A stretch of 64,000 bases of DNA from Prochlorococcus marinus XMU1402 (GTDB lineage Bacteria; Cyanobacteriota; Cyanobacteriia; PCC-6307; Cyanobiaceae), in contig NZ_JAAORD010000002.1 of assembly GCF_017696205.1 (NCBI RefSeq), positions 1 through 64,000 of the forward strand, given 5' to 3'. Under the pieces are notes generated by a model. It saw only the letters and a program-made list of their open reading frames with translations. It did no database searches and was not told the origin of the DNA. Shown here piece after piece: positions 41,857-51,700 of the stretch. How positions within the stretch are numbered: position 1 is the first letter of the stretch; every line of letters starts with the position of its first letter. A program made the position numbers and the translations under genes.

Positions 41857-42055
41857 CTATAAATTAAATCAGGGTTTGAAAACAATGTAATCGTAGATAC
41901 CAACAGCTTTTTTATTAATTGATTATAAATTAAAAACACGAGTTAACCCGTTCCAATTTGTTGACTCTGAGGTTTTAACCGTTGACTCCTTATCTACTTC
42001 TAGTTGTGACTCGCTAGTTTCAAGATTCAAAAACGGTATTTATATATCTTAAATT

Positions 42056-42193
42056 ATGGAAAAAAAAATCGCAAAGAAATACGCCGATCTTATAGTCCAG
42101 GCTAATAATTCAACAGGCAGAAAAGAAGCTTTGTCATTGATTAAACAAGCAACAAAATTAAAAACCAAACTTGATCAATACGAAATGATGTAG
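42056..42193 (+). CDS. Small helical protein (45 aa), GRKE family
   Basis: KKIAKKYADLIVQANNSTGR then KEALSLIKQATKLKTKLDQY. Paralogue of 32715. Function unknown. Confidence 0.6.
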   Translation: MEKKIAKKYADLIVQANNSTGRKEALSLIKQATKLKTKLDQYEMM

Positions 42194-42306
42194 TCTCTTA
42201 AAATCTACAGGATATTCAAGATGAGGTAGAAACTAGTTCCTTTTTTTTTTATCCTGCTATAAAAATACTAAGAGATTATTTAACTTATCTGCTTTAATAA
42301 AATATC

Positions 42307-42597
42307 GTGGAATTAACTGAGCTAATTAAGGATTACGTTGCTACAGAATTATTATCAAGTATTGAAATTGATTTTCTTGAAGGAGAATTATGGGAAACCA
42401 CTCAACATATTGCAGAAATAAATACAGTTATTAAAGCTCCAAAAAATATATGCAAGAAATTGGGACTAGATGAAAAATCTTGCTGGCAATTATGTTGTGC
42501 AGCCGTTCTTGACTCCTCAAGACCATTAAAAAATGGACAAAAGAGAGTAGATGATTTTAAAAAATTAATTAATCGATATGAAATCAGCTACATATAA
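42307..42597 (+). CDS. Small helical protein (96 aa), island paralogue family
   Basis: GTG start. Shares the AP-x-x-IC-x-x-L-x-L...W-x-x-C-x-A-x-x-LD pattern with the gene at 36174. Cysteines at the shared positions (NICKKLGL, CWQLCCAAVL). First gene of a run with 42610 and 42903. Confidence 0.6.
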   Translation: MELTELIKDYVATELLSSIEIDFLEGELWETTQHIAEINTVIKAPKNICKKLGLDEKSCWQLCCAAVLDSSRPLKNGQKRVDDFKKLINRYEISYI

Positions 42598-42609
42598 ACT
42601 AAAGACTCA

Positions 42610-42906
42610 ATGATACGTTTACTTATTGCATCAATTCTTTTTTTTACTCCAATAGGAGGTTTTGCTGATGAAAAGCAAAGAGAAATTGAGAATGAAGCTA
42701 TAAATCTTGTTATTAAAAAATATGGAAAAGGCTTAGAAAATAGATTAAAAGGAACAGGAGTAACTCCCAGTTATCGAAGTTGGTATGAAAATGATTGTTT
42801 TGTAAGTATTGCAGCAGGTACATATCAAGAAGATACTTGGTCGGCAATGAAGTGGTTTAGCGTTAATGTCTGTTCTGAATCAGCTGAAATGATGGAAAGT
42901 GAATGA
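42610..42906 (+). CDS. Secreted small protein (98 aa)
   Basis: Signal peptide MIRLLIASILFFTPIGGFA, then EKQREIENEAINLVIKKYGK and a two-cysteine tail (NDCFVSIAAGTYQ, SVNVCSESAEMM). It overlaps the amidotransferase gene by 4 bases. Confidence 0.62.
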   Translation: MIRLLIASILFFTPIGGFADEKQREIENEAINLVIKKYGKGLENRLKGTGVTPSYRSWYENDCFVSIAAGTYQEDTWSAMKWFSVNVCSESAEMMESE

Positions 42907-43640
42907 AGGAAATAAAACGCCTATTAGTTTTGCAGCATTTAGAAATAGAGGGGCCAGGTCTTTTTGAACAATTTGCTAAAGAAAGAGATTTGAAAATCGA
43001 AATTATTCGTTTAGATAATAAAAATGCTCTGCCGCAAACAAAAAAAGGTGACTTAATTCTAATTATGGGTGGGCCAATGGGAGTTAAAGATATTGGAAGC
43101 GAAAGATATCCCTGGCTTAAGTTAGAAAGAGATTTTATAAAAAAAGAATTAGAAAATAAAAGACCTATAATCGGTGTTTGCTTGGGTGCTCAGTTGCTTG
43201 CGAGTGCTGCTGGAGGAGATGTAGAAATTCTTAAATATGGATCACCTCCAAAAGCATTACCGGAAATTGGATGGTCTCAAATTTTTATTAATAAATCAAA
43301 TAAAGACTTTAAAGCACTGTTTGAAGACCCTTTTCATGTACTGCATTGGCATGGAGATAGGATTTTATTACCTAATAAAGCAGTACTTATTGCTAGTAGT
43401 TCACGTTGTAAGGAACAGTTTTTTAGGATTGGTAATTTTGCTTACGGATTACAATTCCATATAGAGACGACGGGGGGAATGATAAATAACTGGATTAAAG
43501 AAGATAAAGAGTTTGTCCTTAAAGGATTAGGCTTAAATGGTCAGGAAACTTTAAAAGAAGAGAATAAAAAATATATTGATAAAACTTTTTTAAAAAGAAA
43601 GCTTCTAATAAATAAATTATTTGAATTATTAGATAATTAA
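42903..43640 (+). CDS. Class I glutamine amidotransferase-like protein
   Basis: GMP-synthase-like GATase fold (245 aa). Nucleophile in IIGVCLGAQLLASAAGG, oxyanion region LILIMGGPMGVKD, catalytic His in GLQFHIETTGGM followed by Glu. Stand-alone members of this group hydrolyse glutamine or gamma-glutamyl compounds; the true substrate is unknown. Translationally coupled to the secreted protein at 42610. Confidence 0.85.
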   Translation: MKEIKRLLVLQHLEIEGPGLFEQFAKERDLKIEIIRLDNKNALPQTKKGDLILIMGGPMGVKDIGSERYPWLKLERDFIKKELENKRPIIGVCLGAQLLASAAGGDVEILKYGSPPKALPEIGWSQIFINKSNKDFKALFEDPFHVLHWHGDRILLPNKAVLIASSSRCKEQFFRIGNFAYGLQFHIETTGGMINNWIKEDKEFVLKGLGLNGQETLKEENKKYIDKTFLKRKLLINKLFELLDN

Positions 43641-43708
43641 AAAGAGCATAATAATCCAGTAAAAAAGGGCTTGATAAAGCCCCTGAAAAAATTTAAAAAG
43701 GATTTTTA

Positions 43709-43837
43709 CTAGAAAATACCTGGAAGAATTTGACCAGTAAAATAGTAGGCTCCTACAAGAGCAAACATTCCAAGCATTGCTGCTTTACCATTAAGCTTTT
43801 CAGCTTTTTCGGTCATGATTTTTTTTGCGAATTCCAT
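43709..43837 (-). CDS. High-light-inducible protein (42 aa)
   Basis: EKLNGKAAMLGMFALVGAYY with ending TGQILPGIF. The LHC-type chlorophyll-binding helix (E-x-x-NG-x-x-AM-x-G) is intact. Divergent from the HLIP cluster at 44136, sharing about 300 bases of upstream DNA. Confidence 0.9.
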   Translation of the reverse strand: MEFAKKIMTEKAEKLNGKAAMLGMFALVGAYYFTGQILPGIF

Positions 43838-44135
43838 AATAAAGTGAAATATATTATATCTAAAAAATAACTATTCAAATTTCAGAGTGATGTAGTTTTT
43901 TCTACCAAATTGATATCTTTCTAAGGATTAAAAACACTTAAACAACGAATTGAACTCTTAATAGAGTGCCAGCCAATCTGTAAAGCGTGGCAAGTCTAAA
44001 AACAACTATTTAACAAAATATGTAACGTTTATGCTACATTTATGTAGTAAATATCTTGAATATAACTTAATTTCGGCTTAATACTTTACATTTGTTAATA
44101 GTAGTGTTACATTAGTTAACAATTACACAACTTCA
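43838..44135. promoter_or_regulatory. Shared upstream region of divergent HLIP genes
   Basis: It contains the palindrome ACTCTTAATAGAGT (43954-43967), TGCCA...TGGCA around it, and several TGTTA/GTTAC words close to the plus-strand start (TTGTTAATAGTAGTGTTAC near 44093). Light-stress control is expected from the genes; no specific regulator site is identified. Confidence 0.4.
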
Positions 44136-44342
44136 ATGGCTAATTCAAACGTTACTACTGAATCAGGCGGCAGACAGAATATGTTTCCTACTGAGACACG
44201 TCCTTACATAGATGAGTCTGTTTCTTACGACAGCTACCCACAAAATGCGGAAAAAGTTAATGGTCGTTGGGCAATGATTGGTCTTGTTGCACTAGTAGGT
44301 GCTTACGTTTCAACTGGACAAATTATTCCTGGCATTTTTTAA
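44136..44342 (+). CDS. High-light-inducible protein (68 aa)
   Basis: Polar N-terminus, then AEKVNGRWAMIGLVALVGAY and TGQIIPGIF. Complete chlorophyll-binding helix. First of four genes in a row; its stop TAA overlaps the next ATG. Confidence 0.92.
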   Translation: MANSNVTTESGGRQNMFPTETRPYIDESVSYDSYPQNAEKVNGRWAMIGLVALVGAYVSTGQIIPGIF

Positions 44343-44602
44343 TGAGTCCACTTTCAGGTTTTTTAGCCGTAATTGTATTCTTTACAGCCACCCTCGTTGC
44401 TTATCTAACCAAGCAATTTCAAAATGAAAATTTAAACTATTCATCTTCTAATCAAATGAAAAACACAAACACAAAAGTCAAAACAATCGAAAAAGAAAAA
44501 GTTGTTGCTGAAACTCTTAACGGCAGATTCGCAATGCTTGGACTAATTGCTGCTGTTGGAGCATACCTAACAACAGGTCAAATAATTCCTGGTTTCGTTT
44601 AA
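44342..44602 (+). CDS. High-light-inducible protein with extra helix (86 aa)
   Basis: Starts MSPLSGFLAVIVFFTATLVA, an added N-terminal helix, then linker, then AETLNGRFAMLGLIAAVGAY and TGQIIPGFV. The start at 44342 (TAATG overlap) is preferred to an upstream frame inside the preceding gene. Two predicted helices, so unlike the single-helix norm. Confidence 0.9.
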   Translation: MSPLSGFLAVIVFFTATLVAYLTKQFQNENLNYSSSNQMKNTNTKVKTIEKEKVVAETLNGRFAMLGLIAAVGAYLTTGQIIPGFV

Positions 44603-44637
44603 AAACCTACTATTTAACATTTCTACAAATCAGAAAA

Positions 44638-44766
44638 ATGGAAAATTCAAAAACAACTTATTGGCAAAACGCCGAGAGAACTAATGGAAGAATGGCAATG
44701 ATGGGCTTATTTGCATTAGTTGTAAATTATGGCTTATTCGGATGGATAATTCCAGGAATTTTTTAA
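44638..44766 (+). CDS. High-light-inducible protein (42 aa)
   Basis: KTTYWQNAERTNGRMAMMGL then FALVVNYGLFGWIIPGIF. Same plan as the C-terminus of the HLIP at 20280 (ERTNGR, NY-x-LFGWI). Confidence 0.92.
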   Translation: MENSKTTYWQNAERTNGRMAMMGLFALVVNYGLFGWIIPGIF

Positions 44767-44767
44767 A

Positions 44768-44947
44768 ATGAATTTAGGCTTACTTTTTCTTAAAGTAAAT
44801 ACTTTGGGAGTTATAACTCTTTCTGAACTTGATTGGATAACTAACCATCAATCTGAATTTTCAAGGCTAGATATGGCTTTAGTTATTAAAATCGGCCGTC
44901 TTATGGATTCTGGAGTAGTCGAAATTGATAATAGATTGCCTGTTTAA
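44768..44947 (+). CDS. Small protein of the HLIP operon (59 aa)
   Basis: ATG two bases after the HLIP stop. LITLSELDWITNHQSEF-like helix then MALVIKIGRLMDSGVVEIDN. Soluble. Coupled to the HLIP genes and closed by a terminator, so it likely acts with them; no function known. Confidence 0.72.
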   Translation: MNLGLLFLKVNTLGVITLSELDWITNHQSEFSRLDMALVIKIGRLMDSGVVEIDNRLPV

Positions 44948-44970
44948 TTTTTAAAAATTGATCGTCATGA

Positions 44971-45006
44971 GTGTTTGTCAATAGGGATACTGACAAGCAC
45001 TTTTTT
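44971..45006 (+). terminator. Terminator of the HLIP operon
   Basis: GTGTTTGTCA/TGACAAGCAC (one G-T pair) with a 10-nt loop and TTTTTT. Confidence 0.88.
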
Positions 45007-45023
45007 ATGAGAAAAAATATTTG

Positions 45024-45061
45024 TAAAAAAAAGAGATTGTTTCTTAGCTAAAAACAATCTC
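45024..45061 (-). terminator. Terminator for leftward genes
   Basis: GAGATTGTTT/AAACAATCTC with a 9-nt loop; on the minus strand it is followed by a run of eight T. Confidence 0.8.
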
Positions 45062-45155
45062 TCAATTACCTAATTCTTACATGAAAATTTCAAGTAAGCT
45101 TTCAGATCTTAACTCATTTGTTTTCATAGTAAATCCGTAAAAATGCTTTTGTAAT

Positions 45156-45371
45156 TTATCTTTTTAAGCCACCTCTTTTGATCCAAAGGAACCATGTAAC
45201 CCAAATAGGAGGAAGGAATCTGATTAAAAAAGAAATTTTATATATATAAAATGGGGCATTTTCACTTTGAAATAAATGCATCAAAAAGGAAGATATAGTT
45301 ACCCAAAGTAAAATTATTAATATATTTGCTCCCAACAAAGCGAACTTATTTTGTTTGAATATTTTTGGCAT
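45156..45371 (-). CDS. Two-helix membrane protein (71 aa)
   Basis: LLGANILIILLWVTISSFL and KISFLIRFLPPIWVTWFLWI, ending KRGGLKR. Last of three leftward small membrane-protein genes. Function unknown. Confidence 0.55.
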   Translation of the reverse strand: MPKIFKQNKFALLGANILIILLWVTISSFLMHLFQSENAPFYIYKISFLIRFLPPIWVTWFLWIKRGGLKR

Positions 45372-45429
45372 AAGGTAATTTTTTATATTCTTAATTTTAA
45401 ATAATCTCGGGAAATAAATTATACATTTT

Positions 45430-45681
45430 TCAAAAAAACTTCAAATTTAAAATCCATATCCAAATAAAAAAAGTACTAAATTTCAATCCCTCGCCAAATA
45501 ACAATCCAAAAGCGATAGGAGGAGAAAATATTAAAAAAAGAATAGAGAATAAACTAAATAATGCAAATGATCCTCTTAGAAAGAAATTCTTTCTTTTTGT
45601 TCTTCTTAGATTTTTTAAAGTATTCCACTCCCATTTGATAAACCTATAGAACTTTTCTGATAATAAAAAAAAATACTTCAT
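45430..45681 (-). CDS. Membrane protein (83 aa)
   Basis: A basic segment (NTLKNLRRTKRKNFFLRG) precedes two helices (SFALFSLFSILFLIFSPPIA, FSTFFIWIWIL). Function unknown. Confidence 0.55.
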   Translation of the reverse strand: MKYFFLLSEKFYRFIKWEWNTLKNLRRTKRKNFFLRGSFALFSLFSILFLIFSPPIAFGLLFGEGLKFSTFFIWIWILNLKFF

Positions 45682-45734
45682 TAATATTATTAATTTCTAT
45701 CGGCTTTTCTTATTTATAAAATTAATTTCACCAG

Positions 45735-46019
45735 TTAGCAATAAACCTTATCCCCTTCTTCCGAAAGATAGTAAATTTTATTTTCTGAACTTACGAAGAA
45801 AGTTAATCCCTTATATTGTGATCTTTTAAATTTATCTAATCTAAGTTTGTGTAAATCCCAATTATCAGTAGTTATGTCAGGATTAAATTCTTGTTCTTTT
45901 AAGAAAGGTACATAAGTTGGACTAATTGTTGTTTTTTGGGCTAATCCTCTATTTCGTTTTGAATAAAAAAGTAATAAAAATAAAAGTACAAAAAAAAGAA
46001 TTAATAATATATTTGTCAT
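45735..46019 (-). CDS. Membrane-anchored protein (94 aa)
   Basis: Start set at MTNILLILFFVLLFLLLFYS. A soluble part follows (PDITTDNWDLHKLRLDKFKR, LTFFVSSENKIYYLSEEGDK). One N-terminal anchor. Function unknown. Confidence 0.58.
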   Translation of the reverse strand: MTNILLILFFVLLFLLLFYSKRNRGLAQKTTISPTYVPFLKEQEFNPDITTDNWDLHKLRLDKFKRSQYKGLTFFVSSENKIYYLSEEGDKVYC

Positions 46020-46180
46020 TGTCAATTTTTCTAATTTGAAAACACTTTATTTGGAGAATCAAGAACTTTTCACAATAAATTTCTTAGTAAGTAAAAAATC
46101 CTATTTTTATATTCTTGTATTTTTGAATACTTATCAAGGGGTTACCTAAATCAGATTATAAAATTAGTCGCATTTTCAAC

Positions 46181-46324
46181 ATGACTCAAAATTCCATGAA
46201 TACTCCTTATGCAAAAAGAGTAGCTGAAAAATTTAGAGAGGCTCAAAACTATTTAAAAACTAATGGTTTTAGTAGATCAACTAAACATTTACTGGAAGAT
46301 ATTGAAAATTCTGTTGAAAAATAA
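46181..46324 (+). CDS. Small helical protein (47 aa)
   Basis: PYAKRVAEKFREAQNYLKTN then GFSRSTKHLLEDIENSVEK. Overlaps the next ATG by one base (TAATG). Confidence 0.58.
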   Translation: MTQNSMNTPYAKRVAEKFREAQNYLKTNGFSRSTKHLLEDIENSVEK

Positions 46325-46482
46325 TGCCAATACCTCCTCACTTACCACAACTACAATATGGCTACGATGATGGCTTTACAACCATTGTTTTTGGTTTAAT
46401 AGGAAGTTGCTTAGGATGTATCTTAATTTTATTAATTTCATTTTTTGAATTTAAATTCAAAAAGCAAAATAGTAAGCCTTAA
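46324..46482 (+). CDS. Single-helix small protein (52 aa)
   Basis: MPIPPHLPQLQYGYDDGFTT, then a helix TIVFGLIGSCLGCILILLIS and a basic tail. Coupled to 46181. Convergent with ychF. Confidence 0.58.
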   Translation: MPIPPHLPQLQYGYDDGFTTIVFGLIGSCLGCILILLISFFEFKFKKQNSKP

Positions 46483-46490
46483 GAGACTTA

Positions 46491-47582
46491 CTAAACGTTA
46501 AATAAGAACTCCATTACATCACCTTCGTTAACAATATATTCCTTACCTTCACTTCTTAAAAGACCTTTAGTTTTTGCATTGGCAATTGAACCTGAATCAA
46601 TTAAATTTTGATACGAAATAGTCTGAGCTCTTATAAATCCTTTTTCAAAATCAGTATGAATTACTCCTGCTGCCTGTGGAGCAGTCATCCCATCTTTTAT
46701 TGTCCAAGCTTTTGTCTCCTTTTCTCCGGTAGTGAAATAAGTTTTTAACCCCAATAATTTATATGTTGATCTAATTAATGAACTTAATCCCCCTTCTTCT
46801 ACTCCTAAGCCAATAAGGTAGTCTTTTTTATCTTCTGGTTCTAACTCTATTAATTCAGATTCGACTTGCGCTGATATTTTTATACATTCTGTATTTTCAT
46901 TGCTTGCAAAACTCTGAACTGTTGATGAAAAATCATTACCTTCAGCTAAATCATTTTCATTCAAATTAGTTGCGTAAATAATTGGTTTAGCAGTAAGGAA
47001 GCCTAATTGCTTAATTATTAAATTTTCTTCTTCATTCAAAGATATTGATCTAACTGAAAGGCCTTTCTCTAGCTCTTGTTCAATTTTTTCTAGTAAGGTA
47101 TCTTCTTTAGCTGCCTCTTTACTAGTTCTAACCTGTTTTTTAATTCTTTCTCTTCTTTTTTGGAGTTGAGATAAATCAGCTAAATTCAATTCCAGATTAA
47201 TTATCTCAATGTCATCCAGGGGATCTACCTTTCCAGAAACATGAATTACATCACTATCTTCAAAGCACCTTACAACATGAACTATTGCATCAACCTCCCT
47301 AATATTTGATAAAAATTTATTTCCCAAACCTTCGCCTTTACTAGCTCCTTTTACTAGTCCTGCGATATCTACAAATTCAATTTTTGTTGGGATAATATTT
47401 TGGCTAGAACTTAAATCACCTAACTCTTGCAACCTTTGATCAGGGACTGAAACTATGCCTTTATTAGGTTCTATAGTACAAAAGGGAAAATTAGCCGCTT
47501 GGGCCTTAGCATTTTCTACAAGTGCATTAAATAGAGTTGATTTTCCAACATTTGGTAATCCAATAATACCTGCTTTTAACAT
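46491..47582 (-). CDS. ychF: YchF/OLA1 translation-associated P-loop ATPase
   Basis: 363 residues, full length. G1 GLPNVGKSTLFNALVE, G3 DIAGLVKGASKGEGLGNKFL and a C-terminal TGS domain ending YIVNEGDVMEFLFNV. YchF binds ATP better than GTP, associates with ribosomes and affects stress responses. Universal core gene; marks the return to the stable chromosome. Confidence 0.97.
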   Translation of the reverse strand: MLKAGIIGLPNVGKSTLFNALVENAKAQAANFPFCTIEPNKGIVSVPDQRLQELGDLSSSQNIIPTKIEFVDIAGLVKGASKGEGLGNKFLSNIREVDAIVHVVRCFEDSDVIHVSGKVDPLDDIEIINLELNLADLSQLQKRRERIKKQVRTSKEAAKEDTLLEKIEQELEKGLSVRSISLNEEENLIIKQLGFLTAKPIIYATNLNENDLAEGNDFSSTVQSFASNENTECIKISAQVESELIELEPEDKKDYLIGLGVEEGGLSSLIRSTYKLLGLKTYFTTGEKETKAWTIKDGMTAPQAAGVIHTDFEKGFIRAQTISYQNLIDSGSIANAKTKGLLRSEGKEYIVNEGDVMEFLFNV

Positions 47583-47726
47583 TTGAAAAAACTTATGGAA
47601 AAATTATCAAGAAAACATCTTCTAGTAATATAGTATTTACTTAACCAATCTTGGATAAGTTAATTATAATCGTCTTGATTATTTATTTAGTTCCTAAATA
47701 TTCTCTACTTCTGCTTTTAAAAAGAA

Positions 47727-48788
47727 ATGTTTGATTTAATAAAAAAAAATATAAATCTAAGAAGTGGAATTATATTGCTTTCTCTAGCTATATTTTTCGT
47801 TTTTATAACCAATTCCTTCAAGAAAAATAAGTCAAAAGATATTTCTGATTTTGTAGTTCAAGTTGAAAAAGGAATCCTCTCAGATTCAATTAATACTAGT
47901 GGTGAAGTAAAAGCAATAAGGGCAAGCAATATTGGGCCTCGGAAGCAAGGCGTAATAAAAGAAATCAAAGTAGATGAGGGCGATCTTGTAAAAAAAGATC
48001 AGGTTTTAGCTTCTCTTGATGATGAAGACTTTATCTATAAAATTAAAGAACTTGAATTAAATGTAGAAAAACAAAAATCTGAATTTTTAAGAAGGGAATA
48101 TTTATATCAAGAAGGCGCAGTAAGTAAAGAAGACTATGAAAGTTATAAAAATAACTACAACATTAGTAGCGCAAAACTTAATGATGCAAAAGCTGAAAAA
48201 AGTTTCTATCTAATTAAAGCTCCTTATGGAGGAAAGATAACTGCAAAATATGCTGAGATAGGATCTTATGTCACACCAAGTACAAACTTAAGTTCAGACC
48301 CTAAAACCAAAAACTTTATTTTTGAACTATCAGAGGGCCTAGAAATTGTGGCTAAAGTTCCTGAGAGTGACATTGGCAGAATAAAAATAGGTCAAGAAGC
48401 CTCAGTAAGAATTGAGGCTTATCCCTCAAAAAAATATAGTGCCATAGTTAAAAAAATAGCTACAAGAGCTGTAAAAGATAATAATGTAACCTCATTCGAA
48501 GTAACTTTAAATTTTAAAGATATTTCTGAAGAAATTAAAATTGGAATGACTGCAGATCTTGAATTTAGAGTCGAAGGTAATGAAGAGAAAATCTTAGTGC
48601 CAACAGTTTCTATTGTCACTGAAAAAGGTGAAAAGGGAATTTTGAAAGTTGATAAAAACAATTCTCCCAAATTTGAAAAAATTGAAATTGGTATTAGTAG
48701 TGGAAATCAAACTTCAGTAATTGATGGATTAGAACCGGGAGAGCAAATCTTTATTGATATTCCACCTTGGGCTAAGAAGAGAAAATGA
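47727..48788 (+). CDS. HlyD/RND-type efflux adaptor
   Basis: An N-terminal anchor (LRSGIILLSLAIFFVFITNS) is followed by a barrel-sandwich hybrid (GVIKEIKVDEGDLVKKDQVL, IKAPYGGKITAKYAEIGSYV), an alpha-hairpin (about 95-150) and a beta-barrel. A periplasmic adaptor for an ABC or RND exporter whose other parts are not in the window. Stop overlaps the polA start (ATGA). Confidence 0.88.
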   Translation: MFDLIKKNINLRSGIILLSLAIFFVFITNSFKKNKSKDISDFVVQVEKGILSDSINTSGEVKAIRASNIGPRKQGVIKEIKVDEGDLVKKDQVLASLDDEDFIYKIKELELNVEKQKSEFLRREYLYQEGAVSKEDYESYKNNYNISSAKLNDAKAEKSFYLIKAPYGGKITAKYAEIGSYVTPSTNLSSDPKTKNFIFELSEGLEIVAKVPESDIGRIKIGQEASVRIEAYPSKKYSAIVKKIATRAVKDNNVTSFEVTLNFKDISEEIKIGMTADLEFRVEGNEEKILVPTVSIVTEKGEKGILKVDKNNSPKFEKIEIGISSGNQTSVIDGLEPGEQIFIDIPPWAKKRK

Positions 48789-51700
48789 GTTTCCAATCAG
48801 AAAACTCTAAAAAACCAATTTTACTTTTAGTCGATGGTCACTCTCTAGCTTTTAGAAGTTATTACGCTTACAGTAGAAGTTTTGAAATTCTTGTAACAGC
48901 GAATTTAAAATTAAAAAGTGAAATCAAGGAAGGCCTTGCCGGAGAATTAATAATTGAGAATCCGGATGAAAAGAAATTTAACGTTCAAATAAATAAAATA
49001 TACTCAAGAGTTTTAAACTATGAAGATATAAGTTATTTCTATCCAGAAAATTCAAGCGAAAAAGATAAATTCTTTCAATTTACCCTTAAGTTTTCACCTT
49101 CCTTATCAAAAGATGATGAAAAAGAATTAAGAAAAGCAATAACTATAAGTTTAGATTTACAAAATAATAATTTTGAATTTTTTGCTGAACTTGTTCCTGC
49201 CAATAGATTAACCACCAATTCTGGAATCCCTACAAATATTACCTACGGATTCCTGAAAAGCCTTTTAGAAAATTGCAAAAAACATTCTCCTCAAGGAGTT
49301 TGTATAGCATTTGATACTAAAGAACTTACATTCAGACAGGAGCTTGACCCATCATATAAAGCAAATAGGGGAGCACCTCCAAGTATTTTTTTAGAGGATA
49401 TAAAGAGGTTAGAAAATATTCTTAAAAATCAATTAAACCTGCCTATATTTAAAGTTCCAGGTTTTGAGGCTGATGACATTCTTGGAACAATATCTCAAAA
49501 AGCATCAAAAGATAACTGGTACATCAAAATTCTTTCAGGAGATAAGGATCTATTTCAATTGGTTGATTCAAAAAAAGATATTTATGTCTTATATATGGGA
49601 AGTGGCGGTCCCTTTGCAAAAAGTTCTGAGCCAATTCTTATGAATGAAGACGGTGTTTTAGATAAATTAGGAGTTTTACCTGAGAAAGTTGTTGATCTAA
49701 AAGCATTAATGGGAGATAGTTCTGATAATATTCCAGGAGTTAAGGGTATTGGTCCAAAAACAGCCATTAATTTACTAAGTGAAAATAATGATTTGGAGTG
49801 TATATTTGAAACCCTTGATGAAATAAATTCAGGTATAAAAACCAATTATGATGGTTTCATAAAAGGTTCAGTCTTAAAGAAATTGGAGAATGGTAGAGAT
49901 TCTGCTTATAAATCTCAGTTTCTAGCGACTATCAAAACTAACCTGAAAATAGAAAATGATAATTATTCTTTATCTGAAGTAGATTCGGATAATTTGTATG
50001 AAAAACTTAAGAAATTAGAGCTTAATTCTCTTTTAAAACAAATAGATATATTCAATTCAACCTTTAGTGAAGGTGGTTTTCAAAAAAATGATCATAATAA
50101 AGAAGAGGGAAAAGAATCCAAAATCTCAAAAAAAGTTGAATTAGAAAATAGTGAAAATAAAATTCCTAAAATCAAAGTAAATGTTATTAATGATCATAAA
50201 TTACTTGATAAATTAGTTCAAAGACTAGACAAGACGAATTCGATAGTTTCTCTAGATACAGAGACTAATAGTTTAAATCCAATCGATGCGGAACTTGTTG
50301 GGATAGGATTATGTCTTGGAGAAGAAATTGATGATTTATTTTATATACCTCTTGGTCATCAAACAAAAAAAGAGACTCCCAATCAATTATCAATTGAAGA
50401 TGTTTTCTCAAAACTAAGAACTTGGATAGAAGATCCAAAAAAAGAAAAGGCTCTCCAGAATTCTAAATTTGATAGGCAAATATTTTTTAATCATGGACTC
50501 GATCTTAAAGGGGTAACCTTTGACACCCTACTAGCAGACTACCTTCTCAATAATCAGGAGAAGCATGGGTTAAGTGAAATTAGTTATAGATTATTTGGAT
50601 TTAAACCTCCTTCATTTAAGGAAACTGTTGGAAAGGATAAAGACTTTTCATTTGTTGATATTAATGAAGCAAGTATTTACTGCGGTTATGATGTATTTCT
50701 AACTTTTAAGATTGTCAAAATTTTCAAAGAAAGATTTTCAACAGAAAAAGATAAATTAATCAAATTGTTCGAAGAAATCGAGCTTCCTTTAGAGCCAGTG
50801 TTGTCCCAAATGGAGATGAATGGAATCATAATTGATGTCTCTTATTTAGAGGAACTTTCAAAAGAGTTGAAAAGTACATTAGAAAATATTGAAGCTAAAG
50901 TTTATGAAATGGCAGAAGAAATTTTTAATTTGTCCTCACCCAAACAACTTGGTGAAATTTTATTTGAGAAGTTATCTTTAGACAAAAGGAAATCAAGAAA
51001 AACAAAGACCGGATGGAGTACAGATGCAGTGGTTCTTGAAAAATTAGTCGACGAACACGAAATAATCCAACATTTAATAAAACATAGAACTCTCAGCAAA
51101 TTACTTAGTACTTATATTGATGCACTTCCAAATCTTATTAACGAAAAGACTGGAAGAGTTCATACAAACTTTAATCAGGCAGCCACTGCTACTGGAAGAC
51201 TAAGCAGTAGCAATCCTAATCTTCAAAATATTCCAGTCAGAACTGAGTTTAGTAGGAGGATAAGGAAAGCCTTCTTGCCGGAAAAAGGCTGGAAACTATT
51301 ATCAGCTGATTATTCACAAATAGAGTTAAGAATACTTGCTCACTTAGCAAAAGAAGAAATACTAATTAATGCATTCCAACAAAATGATGATATTCATTCT
51401 TTAACTGCAAGACTAATTTTTGAGAAAGAAGAAATATCTCCTGAGGAGAGGAGGGTTGGTAAAACCATAAATTTCGGAATTATTTATGGAATGGGACCTA
51501 GAAAACTAGCTCGTTCAACAGGAGTAAGTACGGAAGAAGCAAAAGATTTCCTAATAAAATATAAAAAAAGATACGCAAAAGTTTTTACATTTTTAGAACT
51601 TCAACAACGTCTTTCTCTTTCCAAAGGTTATGTAGAAACAATTTTTGGAAGGAAAAGAGAATTCAAATTTGATAAAAATGGATTAGGTAGATTATTAGGG

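Noticed and set aside
44267-44602. Longer reading of the second cluster HLIP starting inside the preceding gene
   Set aside because: The ATG at 44342 overlapping the upstream stop gives a normal HLIP arrangement; the extension is antisense-like filler.
48881-49205. Intein in polA
   Set aside because: No Cys/Ser at the N-junction, no His-Asn at the C-junction and too short for splicing or homing blocks.
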